Shown: piece by piece, positions 1-11,439 of the stretch
Layout: each line of letters begins with the position of its first letter
Position numbering within the stretch: the stretch's first letter is position 1
Assembly: GCA_026419785.1 (NCBI GenBank)
Contig: JAODTK010001777.1
Location: forward strand, 407,001-471,000
DNA from: Sclerodactyla briareus
Lineage: Eukaryota > Echinodermata > Holothuroidea > Dendrochirotida > Sclerodactylidae
Direction of reading: 5' to 3'
DNA: 64,000 nucleotides
The notes under the pieces: model-generated
What the model saw: the letters and a program-made list of their open reading frames with translations, nothing else
The model's database searches: none
Told to the model about the DNA's origin: nothing
Position numbers and translations under genes: made by a program

Positions 1-605
1 AACAAACTGCCCCTTTACATATTGCTCATGCCTTCATTACCTCTAAACTTGACTACTGTAACTCTCTCCTGTTCGGCCTATCCAATAACCACTCTCCAAC
101 AACCGGCTTGATTCGAGATCCTCAACTCTAAACCGCAATGGTGGTCTGTCGATTCCGTCCTATGGCCGTTCAACAGCATCCGTAAGTCACTTCACTGGCT
201 TTCCAACAATGAACGCATCAATTTTAAGAAGATTTTACTACTAGCATTTAAGTCTATCCAACACAGACCCGCATCCTCAGTCATATGCTGAAGGATTACA
301 AGCCTCGCCGTCATCCATCTCAGATCTGCTGACAGAAAACTCCTTATTGTCCCACACACATCCTCAAGTCTGGCGAGCGTGGTTTCTCACATGCTTCCCC
401 GGCACTATATAACAGACTCCCTGAAGATCTCCGTCAGTGTCAGAACTCGTCTACCTTCAATTCCCGTCTAAAAACTCATTAGTTCAATTTGTCATATAAT
501 GTTTAATTGTTCGCAATGTTTCGTTTTTTTGTTCAAGCGCTTCGAGCCTTTTGGGAGAGGCCTATATAAATATTTTCTTATCATTCTGATTATTATTATT
601 ATTTT
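1..605 (+). mobile_element. 3' end of a CR1/Jockey-like LINE (degenerate)
   Basis: The + strand reads the C-terminal tail of a non-LTR reverse transcriptase: ITSKLDYCNSLLFGLS at about 28-80 and NRLPEDLRQCQNSSTFNSR at about 410-468, ending in LKTH. These are the landmarks of the region after the polymerase domain in CR1, L2 and Jockey LINEs. Several frameshifts and stops lie between them (about 120-300), so the copy is dead. The tail ends at a TTATTATTATT run (591-604), the simple-repeat 3' end such elements usually carry. The element continues to the left of the window. Confidence 0.75.
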
Positions 606-1789
606 ACGTCAGCTGTTCTCATCACGATGAGGTTAAACAGGTGATGATGATGACATTCTTCCAGCCTTCCACCGACTTCTGTCTAGTGCCACCGTTTCTA
701 AATTTGTATCGAAAACTTTGTTATGATTAGCTGGCTTCTTTACAGAAATCATTCTTCGCATGACATTGACATATTGTCGACATTCTGAGGATCTTGTCTT
801 CTATGTGATTTCTCTGCACAGGATATTGGATAATTTGGAAGTTGTCTTTAACGTAAGTCAATGGGGCTGTTTGGCTAATTTTCCTGCTAATTTTTTTGAT
901 ATGATAATAGTCATATGAAAGATGTACATGAAAACAGAACTGTGGATATATATTGGATCGAACGTTCCTCGTTGCTTGGAAAATGCAAGATGGTCACTTG
1001 GCTTATGTGACCTTTGACATGTATCAGTAAGGCAAACAAAACATTATATGGAATGCTGGAAAGCATCAATGTTACTTATCAGTACACCCTGTTGCTTAAG
1101 TAACACGGACCTTAGTTGCGTGAACATGTTACCTCAATGTGATAACAGTAGTGTGCGCCTTACTTGAGTTGCTCGAAAATGCCCTCCATGTATTTGTGAT
1201 ACTCTATGGAGCAAGCCAGAGAAATCACAATATTTCACTAATTTGGGGGCGGTGTATGCCATCAAATTTTGATATGATGCTCTTAGCGTTCTACTTTTCC
1301 CCATGTCCGGAAAAGGTGATTTCTGCCCCAAAAGATCTTGGCCTAGGCTCCAAACTTCCACATACTACAGTTTGTTAGGCCATGTAATTAATTTACAATG
1401 TCATGCTCCACCAAAATCTACAGTGTGGACATTGCCTCATTTCCACAGAATTCTTATTAAAAATCTGATTTTTCTGACTCAAATGAGACTGTTTTTCCGA
1501 TCTCTGAACACAGCCTTACTATATGACACCGTGGAGGGCCAGGACATCAAAAATGCATATTGAGCAAAACTTAACTTCTTCTTTTGAGTTGAAAAATCAG
1601 GTTTCAATCAAAATTTCTGCAATGTTCATGTAAGTAGAATACCAGGAACAAAATATTAGAATTTGGTGAAAATGAGTGAAAATTGTGACTTTTGATTCCT
1701 TGACTTCAGTTTTTGGTGTGGACTGGGGGTCAGGTTTTGGGGAGGAATGAGGAAATTGTTTTAAGATTGATATTTTGGCCAATCCATTC
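606..1789. other. No recognisable gene
   Basis: AT-rich non-coding sequence, probably intron or intergenic. Short open frames exist on both strands, but none shows a protein family signature or supported splice sites. I see no repeat shared with the rest of the window here. Confidence 0.5.
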
Positions 1790-2060
1790 CAGCTTGTTTA
1801 CAACAACACCGTCCGACTCCACCAGGATGGATGAAGCTCATACTGCACAAGCAGAGTGGATGTAGCTCACACTTGGCGTGTGTCCCTCATAATGAGTGCA
1901 TGATCCCTATTACTTTGTGTCAAAGGTAATAGAGTTTAACCCAACAGTGAAGGGTCATAAAAGCAGTCAGGGAATCACTAAGCCTCTTGGCTTTCTGGTT
2001 CTGGCTTGCTCCATGATTCTAAACCACAAAGTGCTCCTATGAAATGAGTTTTGCACTTTG
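1790..2060 (+). repeat. Interspersed repeat family A, truncated copy
   Basis: Contains two diagnostic blocks of a family seen again at 14.5-17.8 kb, 31.3-31.8 kb and 52.4-52.8 kb: the block CCACCAGGATGGATGAAGCT (about 1820) and the block around GGAATCACTAAGCC then CTTGGCTTTCTGG (about 1970-2000). The middle part found in longer copies (GGTCATCTGAGGTCACCAG and the TGGTCTGATCAGG block) is absent or unrecognisable. No coding capacity is visible; it is probably a non-autonomous element. Confidence 0.6.
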
Positions 2061-3480
2061 CCTGTAGGCAAGTATTTAGAGCAACAATTCCTGGCGATTC
2101 TGTCTTCTTCCTATTCACTAGTCCAGTTTTCCACCTAATTGGTGGTCAATATTTTGCTCTGATTTTTAGTCTCTCTCCATTTCCTCGGACAGATTGTTTG
2201 CGCCTTCTTCCACCTGCTACCTAACTACCACCCAATCCTTATGTTTCGTAATAAACCATGGGAGTGACGGTAACCCATGTCACTGGAATCACTCACCACA
2301 ACGCCAACGCCAATGCCAATGCCACAGCTCGCATAAAGTTATCCTATTCCAACTTTGGATCACAAACATTTTGCTTGGCAGGTCACCACACTTTACAAGA
2401 TGCACACTTAATTGTCCAGCTGATTTCCAAGAACATGCTTCCCCCCTCTAACTGAGAAAATCTGTGTTACTCATACCCATTTGTCCATACCTGATCATGC
2501 TCTCACCATTTCAGATGCAAAAACTTATACACTGGACAAAGCTTCATCCACTCTGCTATTTACGCTATAGTCTGGAATAGTTTCTCTGAGAGTGGGTGGT
2601 GAAATCGATGACACGATCTTCATTCTTTTAATGTCAGGCGGCACAGGTACTTATTTACGTAAGCTAAGGCCACCTTGTTTTTTTGGAGTGAGCAGTGAAC
2701 CATCGAGTGGGCCATAAGTCTGCCACGTACATTCTGGTTGTGGCTACATTGTTTCACATATTGCCTTGTTAAACACCACAAAAATAAAATCTGTGTACTA
2801 CTGCATTCTGCAAACTTATACAGCTCCTGTACAAAGTTGAATCTGGTGGCATCTTGTTCATTTCTAATATATAATTTTTTTTGAGGCAGTTCCATCTTCT
2901 GCGCATTATGACTACCGCAGACTAAAAAAGATGACTCATCCGCACGTAGCGTGAGTTCTTCCGGAATACTGATAGTGAATATGTCAAATTAAGTCAGTTC
3001 ATATGGCAACAAGACTCATATTATAAAAGGATTTGTGATTTTTTTTTCACACAATATGACCCTAAGATCCACTTAAATTCTTAGTAGGGGACACATGGTG
3101 GGCGACCCCCTGGCTACACACTGTGAAGATTTCATTCCTCCCTAGAAAAAAAAAAATCAACAAAGTCCCATCCCATGCACGCTCATTGTCTAAACATCAG
3201 ATATTTTATCCACACAGCTAGGTCATTCCCAAAGATTCATACCTTTACCTGCTGTGATAGGTTGCTCTACTGGCCATTGTTCATGACTACTGTGGCAGGT
3301 ATGTCATGGTATCAGAATTTTGCCAAGGGATTAAACAGGCTGTTTACCATTCAGTAGACATTTTACAACTCTGTTGTTCATAAATTGCAATGGCATGTGC
3401 CTAGCTTAAGCTACAATCCCCGGCAAAATTGTTGGAACACTGCATGGCTTCCAGCAGAAGGATTTCTGTCAGCCACGGTA
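2061..3480. other. No recognisable gene
   Basis: Non-coding sequence. A short CCAACGCCAATGCCAATG run (about 2301-2320) is a local 6-bp repeat. Open frames on both strands are short and without family signatures. Confidence 0.45.
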
Positions 3481-3488
3481 CCCCCTCC

Positions 3489-3576
3489 CCCCATCCCCCT
3501 GTTCAATGTTGATCTCATGGTCGAAAATCCTTCAAGTTTGGAGAGAACAACATTGAATAGGGGTGGTCGGGGAGGT
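3489..3576. repeat. Imperfect inverted repeat (hairpin)
   Basis: The left arm CCCCATCCCCCTGTTCAATG (about 3490-3510) is matched, reverse-complemented, by CAACATTGAATAGGGGTGG (about 3549-3567), with a loop of roughly 36 bp. The arms differ by a few bases. It could be the end pair of a very short MITE or simply a fold-back; no clear target-site duplication is seen. Confidence 0.55.
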
Positions 3577-3999
3577 TTTCCACTTCCCACTAATTCACAC
3601 ATTCAGCTTGGACTTGTAATAAGGGCCATAAATTGGCATTTATTTGCCGACGGGGAGGGTGAGCAAGAAATGAGAGTGCACTTCCTTGGTAACCTTCCCA
3701 TTGTGCCGTTGGACAAGGCATATTAATTTCTATTGCTGTTCCTCTCTACCTAGTTGCAGCATTCTCCAATATTCATATTGTTTCGGACATGTCAGAAGTC
3801 ATCTTAGATCAAAGTCTAAGAACTTCTTTAGATGAGGCCGGTAGCTAGAGGCATTGGATGTCCCATTTGGGTATAAATCATAAATTTTGAAGAGAATGCA
3901 GTCCACTACTAGTTTTTCCGATAGAAATTTTCTGTCAGCCTCCTATCACTGCTATTCTTTTTGTTATATTATTCACTGTTCCCTCTGCCACATTACAAC

Positions 4000-4562
4000 C
4001 TCTGTCAATCAAGATTGGACTGACCATTCCCACTTAGCTCCTGGGAGGACATCTCCAATCTTGGATTCACCGAGTATGAAATTATCTACTTGACGCTGCC
4101 GCAACCCCACACCGGCACTGTACCAACCGGCGACAAACACCTGGTCAGGCTCCGACTCACTCCTACTGGGCTCAATCCAGGAGAGCCCTATGCCATCACC
4201 ATCTCTGGCACTCGTAATGGAGCCGCCTCTACTTTAGCTAGTCTGACTCAGTACACACAGCCACTGCCGCCAGACCAGGATACATTCATGCAAATCGATG
4301 GTACCACTAATGTGGAGGTGGTATGGACTCCCCCGCTGCAGTGTTAATAACTACATCATCACCTATACCGTGGGAGGGACCACTCGCCGGCAGGTGGTCA
4401 GCGGGACAGACACAAGGTTCGTCATCACCGATTTCATCCAGGGAACGAATGCTGATACTCTGACCGTTAGCTCTGGGGCTGGTACTTGGATCTAACAATC
4501 TCGTTGAGAGCACACCATTGATCCACTGCAGGTTGCAAACACGTCTTCCATCATCAACCCAG
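4000..4562 (+). CDS. Exon(s) encoding two fibronectin type III modules, frame broken
   Basis: FN3 modules are extracellular beta-sandwich domains for adhesion. From 4042 the frame reads WEDISNLGFTEYEIIYLTL, then the hallmark LNPGEPYAITISG and TRNGAAST at about 4171-4235, that is the FN3 Trp, the Tyr of strand C and the L.P...Y strand-F signature. A second module begins near 4270 (VEVVWTPPL, then NNYIITYTVGGTTRRQ, then VITDFIQG) but is in another frame after about 4342, so one indel separates its halves. Upstream of 4042 a stop or frame change also appears. A good donor (CCCAG|GTAATGG) follows 4562; the acceptor is probably near 4014 (CAATCAAG). It lies 2.5 kb before the first EGF exon on the same strand, so it is probably the same gene, as in SNED1-like EGF/FN3 proteins; that link is inferred. 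The + strand open frame is listed from TTG at 4090, which is internal to the module and not a start. Confidence 0.8.
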
Positions 4563-5398
4563 GTAATGGATTGCCCTAATTCTCTGCTATTCATTCCTCT
4601 CGTCGCTATACCTGTTGTTGTGCGTTAGGTTGGGTCTGTGGCCTGTTTTTACCTTTGCTGAAATGCAGCGGTTTTTAGAAAATATTGAAAAAAACCTGTG
4701 TGATAACGTAGCAAGACCAACTGAAAATACTTTGTTTCTTAAAGAACCTCACTCCTCCACTCCTCCTCTCTGATATGTGGTAAAAGCCCCTAGATATGTG
4801 TTACAGCAATTGAAGGATTCTAATTGGCTGAAGGCTAGGTACTGTATCTATATAGTCTTATTAGCATAAATATTAGTTGGTAGGTAGCAGTTAGAGTAAC
4901 AACCCCAGTGTACGCATTTTAGAGATGATAGTGTGCCTTCATAACAGTTGCAACTGAGAAATCTATTGGTAAAATTGCTCATCAGGCATCCTACTGATGT
5001 TTAGTGTTTCATATTATCTTCAGTTGCATTTTTTTTTTTTTCCTTCGATCATTTGTCATTGTGAGATTGAGGTAAAATGATATTTAAGACTTTTCCCAAA
5101 TTCTGGACAGTCTTAAACCAATTTCAATAAGTTTATTTTGATATTGGAGAGGGGTGATGATGGAACATCCAAATTTCTTGAATTCCTGGGCACATTCACT
5201 ATGAACAGAGTTTGTGTGTGCCAATCCACCAGTTGGAAAAAAAAAGATTCTTTTCATGGAAATCCTTAAAGCTACATGTAGCTCTTATACTGCAGATTCT
5301 TCCAACTAGGTTTTGCACACTCCATAGCGGTAATTTGTTCATAGTAATACTGGTCTTGGTAGGAATTATGAATCTACTTCACATGCTCGTATTCACCC
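4563..5398. other. Intron-like sequence, no feature
   Basis: AT-rich sequence after the FN3 donor, with a poly-T run (about 5030-5041). No splice-flanked module, repeat shared elsewhere or RNA gene was seen. Confidence 0.45.
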
Positions 5399-5400
5399 TA

Positions 5401-5625
5401 ATTGGCAACCTAGCACCACCCCCAATAATATGTCAAGACCTGGCATTTTTTTTTACGACATACAAGTAGTCTGGGTTGGTAACCCCAACTGCCCTTCCCA
5501 TTTCGCCAGCCAACCCGTCTGGTCAGCCAAGACTTGGTGTCTGAGAAAAATAGAAAGCGCGATTGTGGTAAGAAGAAAACGCCAGGTCTTGTCATATTAT
5601 TGGAGGGTGGTGCAGGGTTGCCAAT
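5401..5625. mobile_element. MITE with ~50-bp terminal inverted repeats and TA target duplication
   Basis: The 225-bp element starts ATTGGCAACCTAGCACCACC and ends with the reverse complement of nearly the same sequence (GGTGGTGCAGGGTTGCCAAT). The arms continue through AATAATATGTCAAGACCTGGC on the left and its complement on the right, so each is about 45-50 bp with a few mismatches. TA flanks both ends (5399-5400 and 5626-5627), as expected for Tc1/mariner-type integration. There is no coding capacity, so it would need a transposase in trans. The short open frames in it merely read the arms. Confidence 0.85.
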
Positions 5626-5627
5626 TA

Positions 5628-7072
5628 AAAGTAGTATTCACAGTTCACAGATTCACAAACCCATCCTGTTTTGTGGAGTTTGAATCAGTGTAAATATTGA
5701 GGTGATGCCAACCTGTTTGGTGAATTGAATCAAAACTTTCTATCAGGATCTCAACTTGAATTTTACCAGGATTTCAATTTGAAGAGGTCCCGGTATTCAT
5801 TCTAATAGAAGTGCACACTGTGCAGATGTGAACACATCAATTTATCATGCCATGTTCCTTCAACATTGAGTCACGGAACTAGTACTCGGCTACTCGTATA
5901 AAATGATATTTGTAGTTGTGCCAACTGAATCACTCAGAGCAGGAAGGCATCTGCACGAACAAACTGTATATAAGGCTCACCTATATAAAGGCTAGCTGTC
6001 ATAGATAAATATTTTGCAAACTTTCCAATATTAAGGAAATTTTATGAGTGTGATCAGTGGCAGTGGGGGAGGGGTCTAAGAGGAGGGGGTGTTGAAATTT
6101 TCTTGTTTTTTGGAGTGTCTAGATGCAAAATGGTGCATTGTTTCTCAGTTTTTCAGGGTAAGTTATGTTGAGATTTTCATAGTCATTTATATTACAAAAC
6201 TGACAGAAGGCATGACATCGTCAGTGAAAAAGTTTTGTTAAGTAATCACATACGATATAATCACATAATGGAAACATGAAATCTTAGGTAAGGTAACTGA
6301 CAAGTTACCGACAAGTTACTGACAAAAAAATTACATTGAATAAAAACACTTAACAGAGGGGACCCAAATAGAATTTAGTTGGGTATTTGATCAAAATCAG
6401 TTCCGTCATTTTTCAAAAGAAATGAGAATTGGCACACCTGCTCTGTTTTTGGATCGAACTTTATTTTCATTTTGCTGTTGACTCCGACTGAATGAAACAC
6501 ATCTTGCAACTGTGTACGGCACCCTAGCGATCCATGCACAATTCACTGCACGTGTCTGCTGTCATACGTACGTCGGCATGTGGGCTACCAGTTCACTGCA
6601 ACTGAAGTTTAGTTTACTTTAACTTGGTAGTCGAGCCGACCTGTGCGTGGCGGGCGGAAAGAAATAACATCTATTAGCCATCGGCTAGCCTATGGCACTT
6701 GTCAGTAATTCATCATTTACCAGTGGATGTTGATGAAACAAACTATTTTAATCGGGCAGCTAACCTGATTTTAGGTTTAGGCCTAGCCTCAGCCAGCATG
6801 AACCAACTCTGGGAGGCTGTTTACTTGGATTGCATGTGATAAAGTCCAGATGGCGGTGAGCGTGTGAAGACCCTGGAATGCCGTGGGTCACATGCCAAAT
6901 TCGTTTTGACTTTGAAATGTCTGATTTCTTATGTTTTCTCTGTCAATATGAATTACCATTTTAGTTTTTTGAAGGTGAAATTATCATCCTACAAGTCGAC
7001 ACATTTGCTTTGCTTTTATCTTACTTCCAATTCCAATAATATACATAATGTTTTATTGACATTATGTTACAG
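5628..7072. other. Intron-like sequence, no gene
   Basis: Non-coding sequence between the MITE and the first EGF exon. A GACAAGTTACCGACAAGTTA short duplication occurs near 6299-6320. No other structure was recognised. Confidence 0.45.
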
Positions 7073-7194
7073 CCACCAATCCTTGTTCGCCACTCCTTGT
7101 CTTAACACGGAGTGTGCACTGCTACCAGCACCACCCAATACATCTGTAACTGCCCCTGTGCCATTTAATGGGATGAACTGTGAAACCATGTCAA
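7073..7194 (+). CDS. EGF-like exon 1 (frame broken)
   Basis: EGF modules are ~38-residue, three-disulfide units used in adhesion and receptor proteins. The exon is bounded by TTATGTTACAG at 7072 and TCA|GTAAGT... (donor GTAAGT at 7195). Piecewise reading gives TNPCSP, PCLNT, GVCTATSTTQYICNCPCA and FNGMNCET, which is C1 to C6 in order. At least two single-base shifts separate these pieces (near the CCTTGTCTTAACACGGAG stretch and at GCCATTTAAT), so no single frame spans it. It is separated by over 23 kb from the next recognised module, with the satellite cassette and a LINE in between, so further exons may be lost or unseen there. Confidence 0.75.
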
Positions 7195-8029
7195 GTAAGT
7201 GTACCAAAGGTAAGGTTTTAAAAATATGCCCTGTTGTCACTCAATCAAAATGAGAGGGGGGGGGGGGGAGAGACATCTAAGTATAAGTGGTTTTTATTTT
7301 TCCAATGAACACTATATAACCCTATATATCAACTTAGAATGGAACTAGCTCACTGCACTAATCGAGGTGATTGTTGTTGAAATGTTCTCATCTTCAAAAT
7401 TAATTGGCTGTTTCTTCCCTGTGCATGGGATGTTCTCTCTATTTGCCTTCCAAATTTTCAACTCAGTTTGTCAATGTCTGCCATCTTAAGGATTACTACA
7501 TTGGAAATCAAGGTAGATTTTTCACTTCCCAGAACAGCTGTTTGCAAATGGAGCATTATTTACCAGTCCTGATAACGCAGTATTAATACTGCAAATGGTG
7601 TTTTGAATTGTAGAGGGGCCACTCATTCCCCACACTTGGGTTGTTCAAGTTGCATTGGAGTGACAACACACATTGCTTTCTTCATTTGTTTTAATTTCTC
7701 TTTGTCTAAAAGCAACATTTTTTTTGTGTATGTGACAGGATTAATGTTTTGGTACGTCCGCAATTTTGTGAAGAAAGAAAACACTGCTCCGAACAGATCC
7801 AGGTTTGTTGGAATATTGGCGTGCTTCCAATTTGTCATTCCTGCATGAGACGTACAGAAAAACGGAACACAGCATAAATGTAGGAGTGAAAATCAAATTC
7901 CCCTTTTGTTGGTGACTTTTTGGGACTGTCGCCAAAAGGTTTGCATTACGGGAGCCATGGTATGACCTAAACCCTGATGTCCATGGTTTCGGTTTTCTAA
8001 CCACTTAGTTGTGGATGCAAGCTTGGTCA
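7195..8029. other. Intron-like sequence
   Basis: Non-coding. A poly-G run (7255-7268) follows the donor closely. The open frames here are short and unrecognised. Confidence 0.4.
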
Positions 8030-8715
8030 TACACCCTTGTATTTAATTAACCACAGCTAACCCTTGGTTAGTATCAGCTTATTCATTGGTCCATACACGC
8101 TTGTGTGATGGACTCACATACAGCTGACCACTTGGAGGGGGGGCGTCCAATCTCATACGTCATAACACCCTTGTAATGAAATGGACTCACACACAGCTAC
8201 CACTTTGGTTGGTGTATGGGGGGCAGCTAATTTTGGCATAACACCCGTGTGTGTTGACTCACACACACACATCTAAACCACTTGTTAGTGTATACAGCTA
8301 ATTGACATAACACCCTTGTAATGTGATGGACTCACACACACTAACCACTCGGTGTAGTGTACGCAGCTAACTGATCATAACACACTTGGGTAAGTAATCG
8401 ACGCACACACAGCTAACCACTTGGTTTGTAAGCAGGTAATTGGTCATAACACCCTTGTAATGTAATGGACTCACATACAGCTAACCACTGGTAGTGTTAT
8501 GCATCTAATTGGTCATAACACCCTTGTAATGTAATGGACTCACATACAGCTAACCCACTGGTTAGTGTATGCCCTAATTGGTCCATAACACTCTGTATGA
8601 AATGGACTCTCACCACAGCTAACCCACTTTGTTGTGTATGGCATCCCCTAAACGTCATAACACCCTTTTTATGTATGGACTCCACACGCTGACCACTGGT
8701 TAGTGCATGCATCTA
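8030..8715. repeat. ~70-bp satellite, left part (about 9 copies)
   Basis: The repeated unit runs CATAACACCCTTGTAATG, ATGGACTCACACACAGCTAA, CCACTTGGTTAGTGTATGCA, GCTAATTGGT. Starts of CATAACAC fall near 8160, 8229, 8299, 8368, 8437, 8512, 8584 and 8656, a period of about 70 bp. Copies differ by substitutions and single-base indels. The same unit reappears at 13952, so the array was one block split by the 5.2-kb cassette. Confidence 0.85.
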
Positions 8716-8725
8716 ACTCTTCATT

Positions 8726-8890
8726 ACTCACCTTACCCCATATTGCAACTTTGTTGCACCCCCCCCGCGCCATTGGACATCTGGCAAGCTTTTGTACATG
8801 TATTCGGGCTGGCAACCCTATCTTCCTTCCTCTTCCTCTTATTTTTCCATTTGAACTTTAAGTTCATGAGCATCTTGGCTAAGAATTTAA
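8726..8890 (-). repeat. Left inverted terminus of the GC-rich cassette
   Basis: From ACCTTACCCCATATTGCAAC through the C-run and GGACATCTGGCAAG to CATCTTGGCTAAGAATTT. Its reverse complement matches 13800-13940 (right terminus) and, over its whole length, 22370-22516 (solo copy). The match to 22370 includes the AATTCTTAGCCAAGATGC block, which the right-end copies lack. Confidence 0.75.
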
Positions 8891-9449
8891 TTTTTCGCTT
8901 CCGACGTCGTCTATCATGATATGTTTATCCTTAGCGGTTTGCGTGATCTGTGGTTGTTGGATTTTTTCTCCCCGCTCCGATCCCCGTTTTGCTTAATTCC
9001 ATATTAGCCTAGGCTGCTCCCAGCACAATAGGGCTGTGCCTGGCTTCCCCCCCTAGCCTAACACATGCGGGTTGTGGGCTCTCCTATTGTGTTATGGTTC
9101 AGTATGGCTGGACTGTTGTCCGGGTGCTTTACCTAGCTGAGCCCCCCCCCACCCTCCCTCCCCCCTCCCTGGGTCTTTCTTCCCCTTCCTCCCTTCCCTT
9201 TCTCCTGGGGGGTGGTGGTCTCTTCTCTCCGCGCACGGCGCTAAGGGAATGTTACTCAAGACGGGTGAGAGCGGGGAATGGGGGATACTTGGTTCGTTAA
9301 CTTGGCTTGGAGTCTAAGTAACTCATCTTATGTGAGTTGTTACCGGCGATTACTTGAGTTTGTGTCGTCCTTATAATGACACAATCACACATACGGTTAG
9401 ACATTGCACATTGTCGGAAGTGATTCCTTCTGGTGATATGCCGGGCCCA

Positions 9450-9665
9450 CGGGGTGCCTTACACAACGGGGAAGGCCAGGAGGTCCCAACAAGCTAGGTC
9501 GGGGCCGGCCCAGCCGGGTACGGAACGGGGTGTGTTACACCTCGGGACGGCACGGGAGTCCCCCCTGACAAGCAAGGTCGGGGCCGGCCAAGACGGAGTT
9601 CCGATCGGGTGTGATTACACCTCGATGCGGCCGGAGGGGTCCCGACGAGTGCGGTCGGGGGACCG
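9450..9665. repeat. ~78-bp direct repeat, three copies
   Basis: Three successive copies share GTGTTACACCTCGGGACGGC, a GTCCC stretch and AAGGTCGGGGCCGGCC; starts near 9452, 9530 and 9609. It lies at the start of the GC-rich interior. Open frames on both strands follow the repeat but have no family signature. Confidence 0.65.
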
Positions 9666-11439
9666 GTCCCGGTACGCGGATCCGGAGGGGGCCGGTACGG
9701 CTCAGGCATCAGACCAGCGCCAGGGGGATCGGATCAAGGGAACCAGGGATCGAATCAAAGCCTGCAGGCCCAGCCTACATCGTCAACATTTCACAGGAAG
9801 GTCTTGCTCGGATTCGGATAGCGGCTAGGAAGAGAAGTTTACATGAATAGCAAGGACCGCCGAGCCTGCGGGCGATGTTACAGACAAGTTCGCCGGTTTT
9901 AGACGTTTAGAGCGGCGACTTCCCCGGGCCCGTACAGGAACTTCAGCTGTGGGGTCCGGGGCAAGAGGGGGAGGAAGACGTCAGGACGTTCCCCAATACC
10001 GAGATCTCTCGGGAGGTATCCGGGGGTACGAGGCAGTCCATCAAAACAGCCGTAGCCGCCATCTCTCATTGCGGACTCAAGTGGAGCAGTTTGTTCTACG
10101 CCCAGGCAGCGGCGAGGCTATTACCCGACGGTAGTCCTCGGGGGTCGATGGACAGGCATCCTTTTTAGGGGTGCCGTGCTGATCCCCGATCAACCTTAGG
10201 GACGAGACTTAGCGCTGGCGATCTTTTTGCGGCAATGGAGGTTAAGTCGAGACTGTTCTCGGTCATCTCCGACATAGTTATTACGTTCGGGAAGACTCGT
10301 ACGCTGTCGTAATACAAGTGGATATAATCGTGAGTTGTCCAGTGGCCCTCTCATCCTTGGCCAGTCTGGCAGCTTGATGCTTGGACGGGTGACCTAAGGC
10401 CGCACGGACATCGCACAGGCCCTGGTGACCAGCCAGGTCGGTAAGAGTTGCTTCAGGTCAGCCATCCATAGTGGGCCAAGGCCTCCTCGCGGTATATTTC
10501 GAAGAAGTGCGCTAGCTTTTTTAGCGGGACTGAAAAAAAAATTACAGTCCCTGGTAGGGAGCCGACTAGGAAGGAGTCTTCCACCCAGGTTAGTCAGGGG
10601 ACCGGCTAAGCTCCTCGCCTAGACTAGGGAGCCGCCGGGTCAAAGGAGGGGTTTGCTGCGGACGCCCAGGAGCGCCACCCTGCCAGAGTGGATCTCTTCA
10701 AAGAGAGATCAGCGGGCTTGCGGGGGCCACTGATGCTGGAAGACTACTAATGTTTGCAGGCGAATGGACTCCTATCGAGCCTGCCCCCCCCCCACTTAGC
10801 GAACAGCGAATAGCGAAACAGTACAGCGTGCCCGTCGAGACCAGGGCCGTTATTCCGGTCAGGGTAGGGCTTCCAAGCGTACTGCTTCCGTGGGAAGAGA
10901 CTAGCCAGTTGCCTACCTTCCCTCGGGTTCTTACCAGTACCCACTCTCGCCCACCTCCGTATCCGGGCTCTAGAGGCCCGCCTACATGACAGAGCACTGA
11001 AGATAGCGGGGACTCAACGGACAGGAACCGTGGGCCGGCATAGGACATGCCGGAATTTGGCTGCGGACTACGTCTCGCCTTGTAGCCTACTTGACCTAGT
11101 AGCCAGTCTCGCCGACCGTCTCGTTCTCTGCTGAGTTAGATCTCGTCCACTCTTCGGCAGTCTACTCGTGGGACCCTATTACGTTCTTTGGCGCAGTTTC
11201 ACCGGTCACGTCGAACGCGCTTCCCGAAGCCAGAACGTCTCGCTCGATCGACCCGACCTGTCCGCTGAGAGACAGAACCGTCCGGCCCATTTACGGAGCA
11301 AACCGGAGTACCACGAGGTAGCCGCGCTGCTCCCCTACAGCCGGCCTGTTATAGACCGGGCTAGGCCGGAGCCCGCTGACAGCGGAGTGTCACGGTGGTG
11401 GGGCGTTCCGGGTTCCCAGCCGGGACTTGTTTCACTAGA
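9666..11439. other. GC-rich cassette interior, no recognised gene
   Basis: Overlapping short frames occur on both strands (for example 9949-10134, 10425-10622, 10750-10989 on + and 10698-11048 on -). High GC content alone makes such frames common. None shows motifs of reverse transcriptase, integrase, tyrosine recombinase or capsid proteins that I can identify. A short stretch near 10381 (CTTGGACGGGTGACC) resembles a 16-nt part of 5S rRNA but the remainder does not. Confidence 0.4.

Noticed and set aside
10370-10400. 5S rRNA-like CTTGGACGGGTGACC
   Set aside because: Only about 16 nt resemble the 3' part of 5S rRNA; upstream internal promoter blocks and the paired ends are missing.
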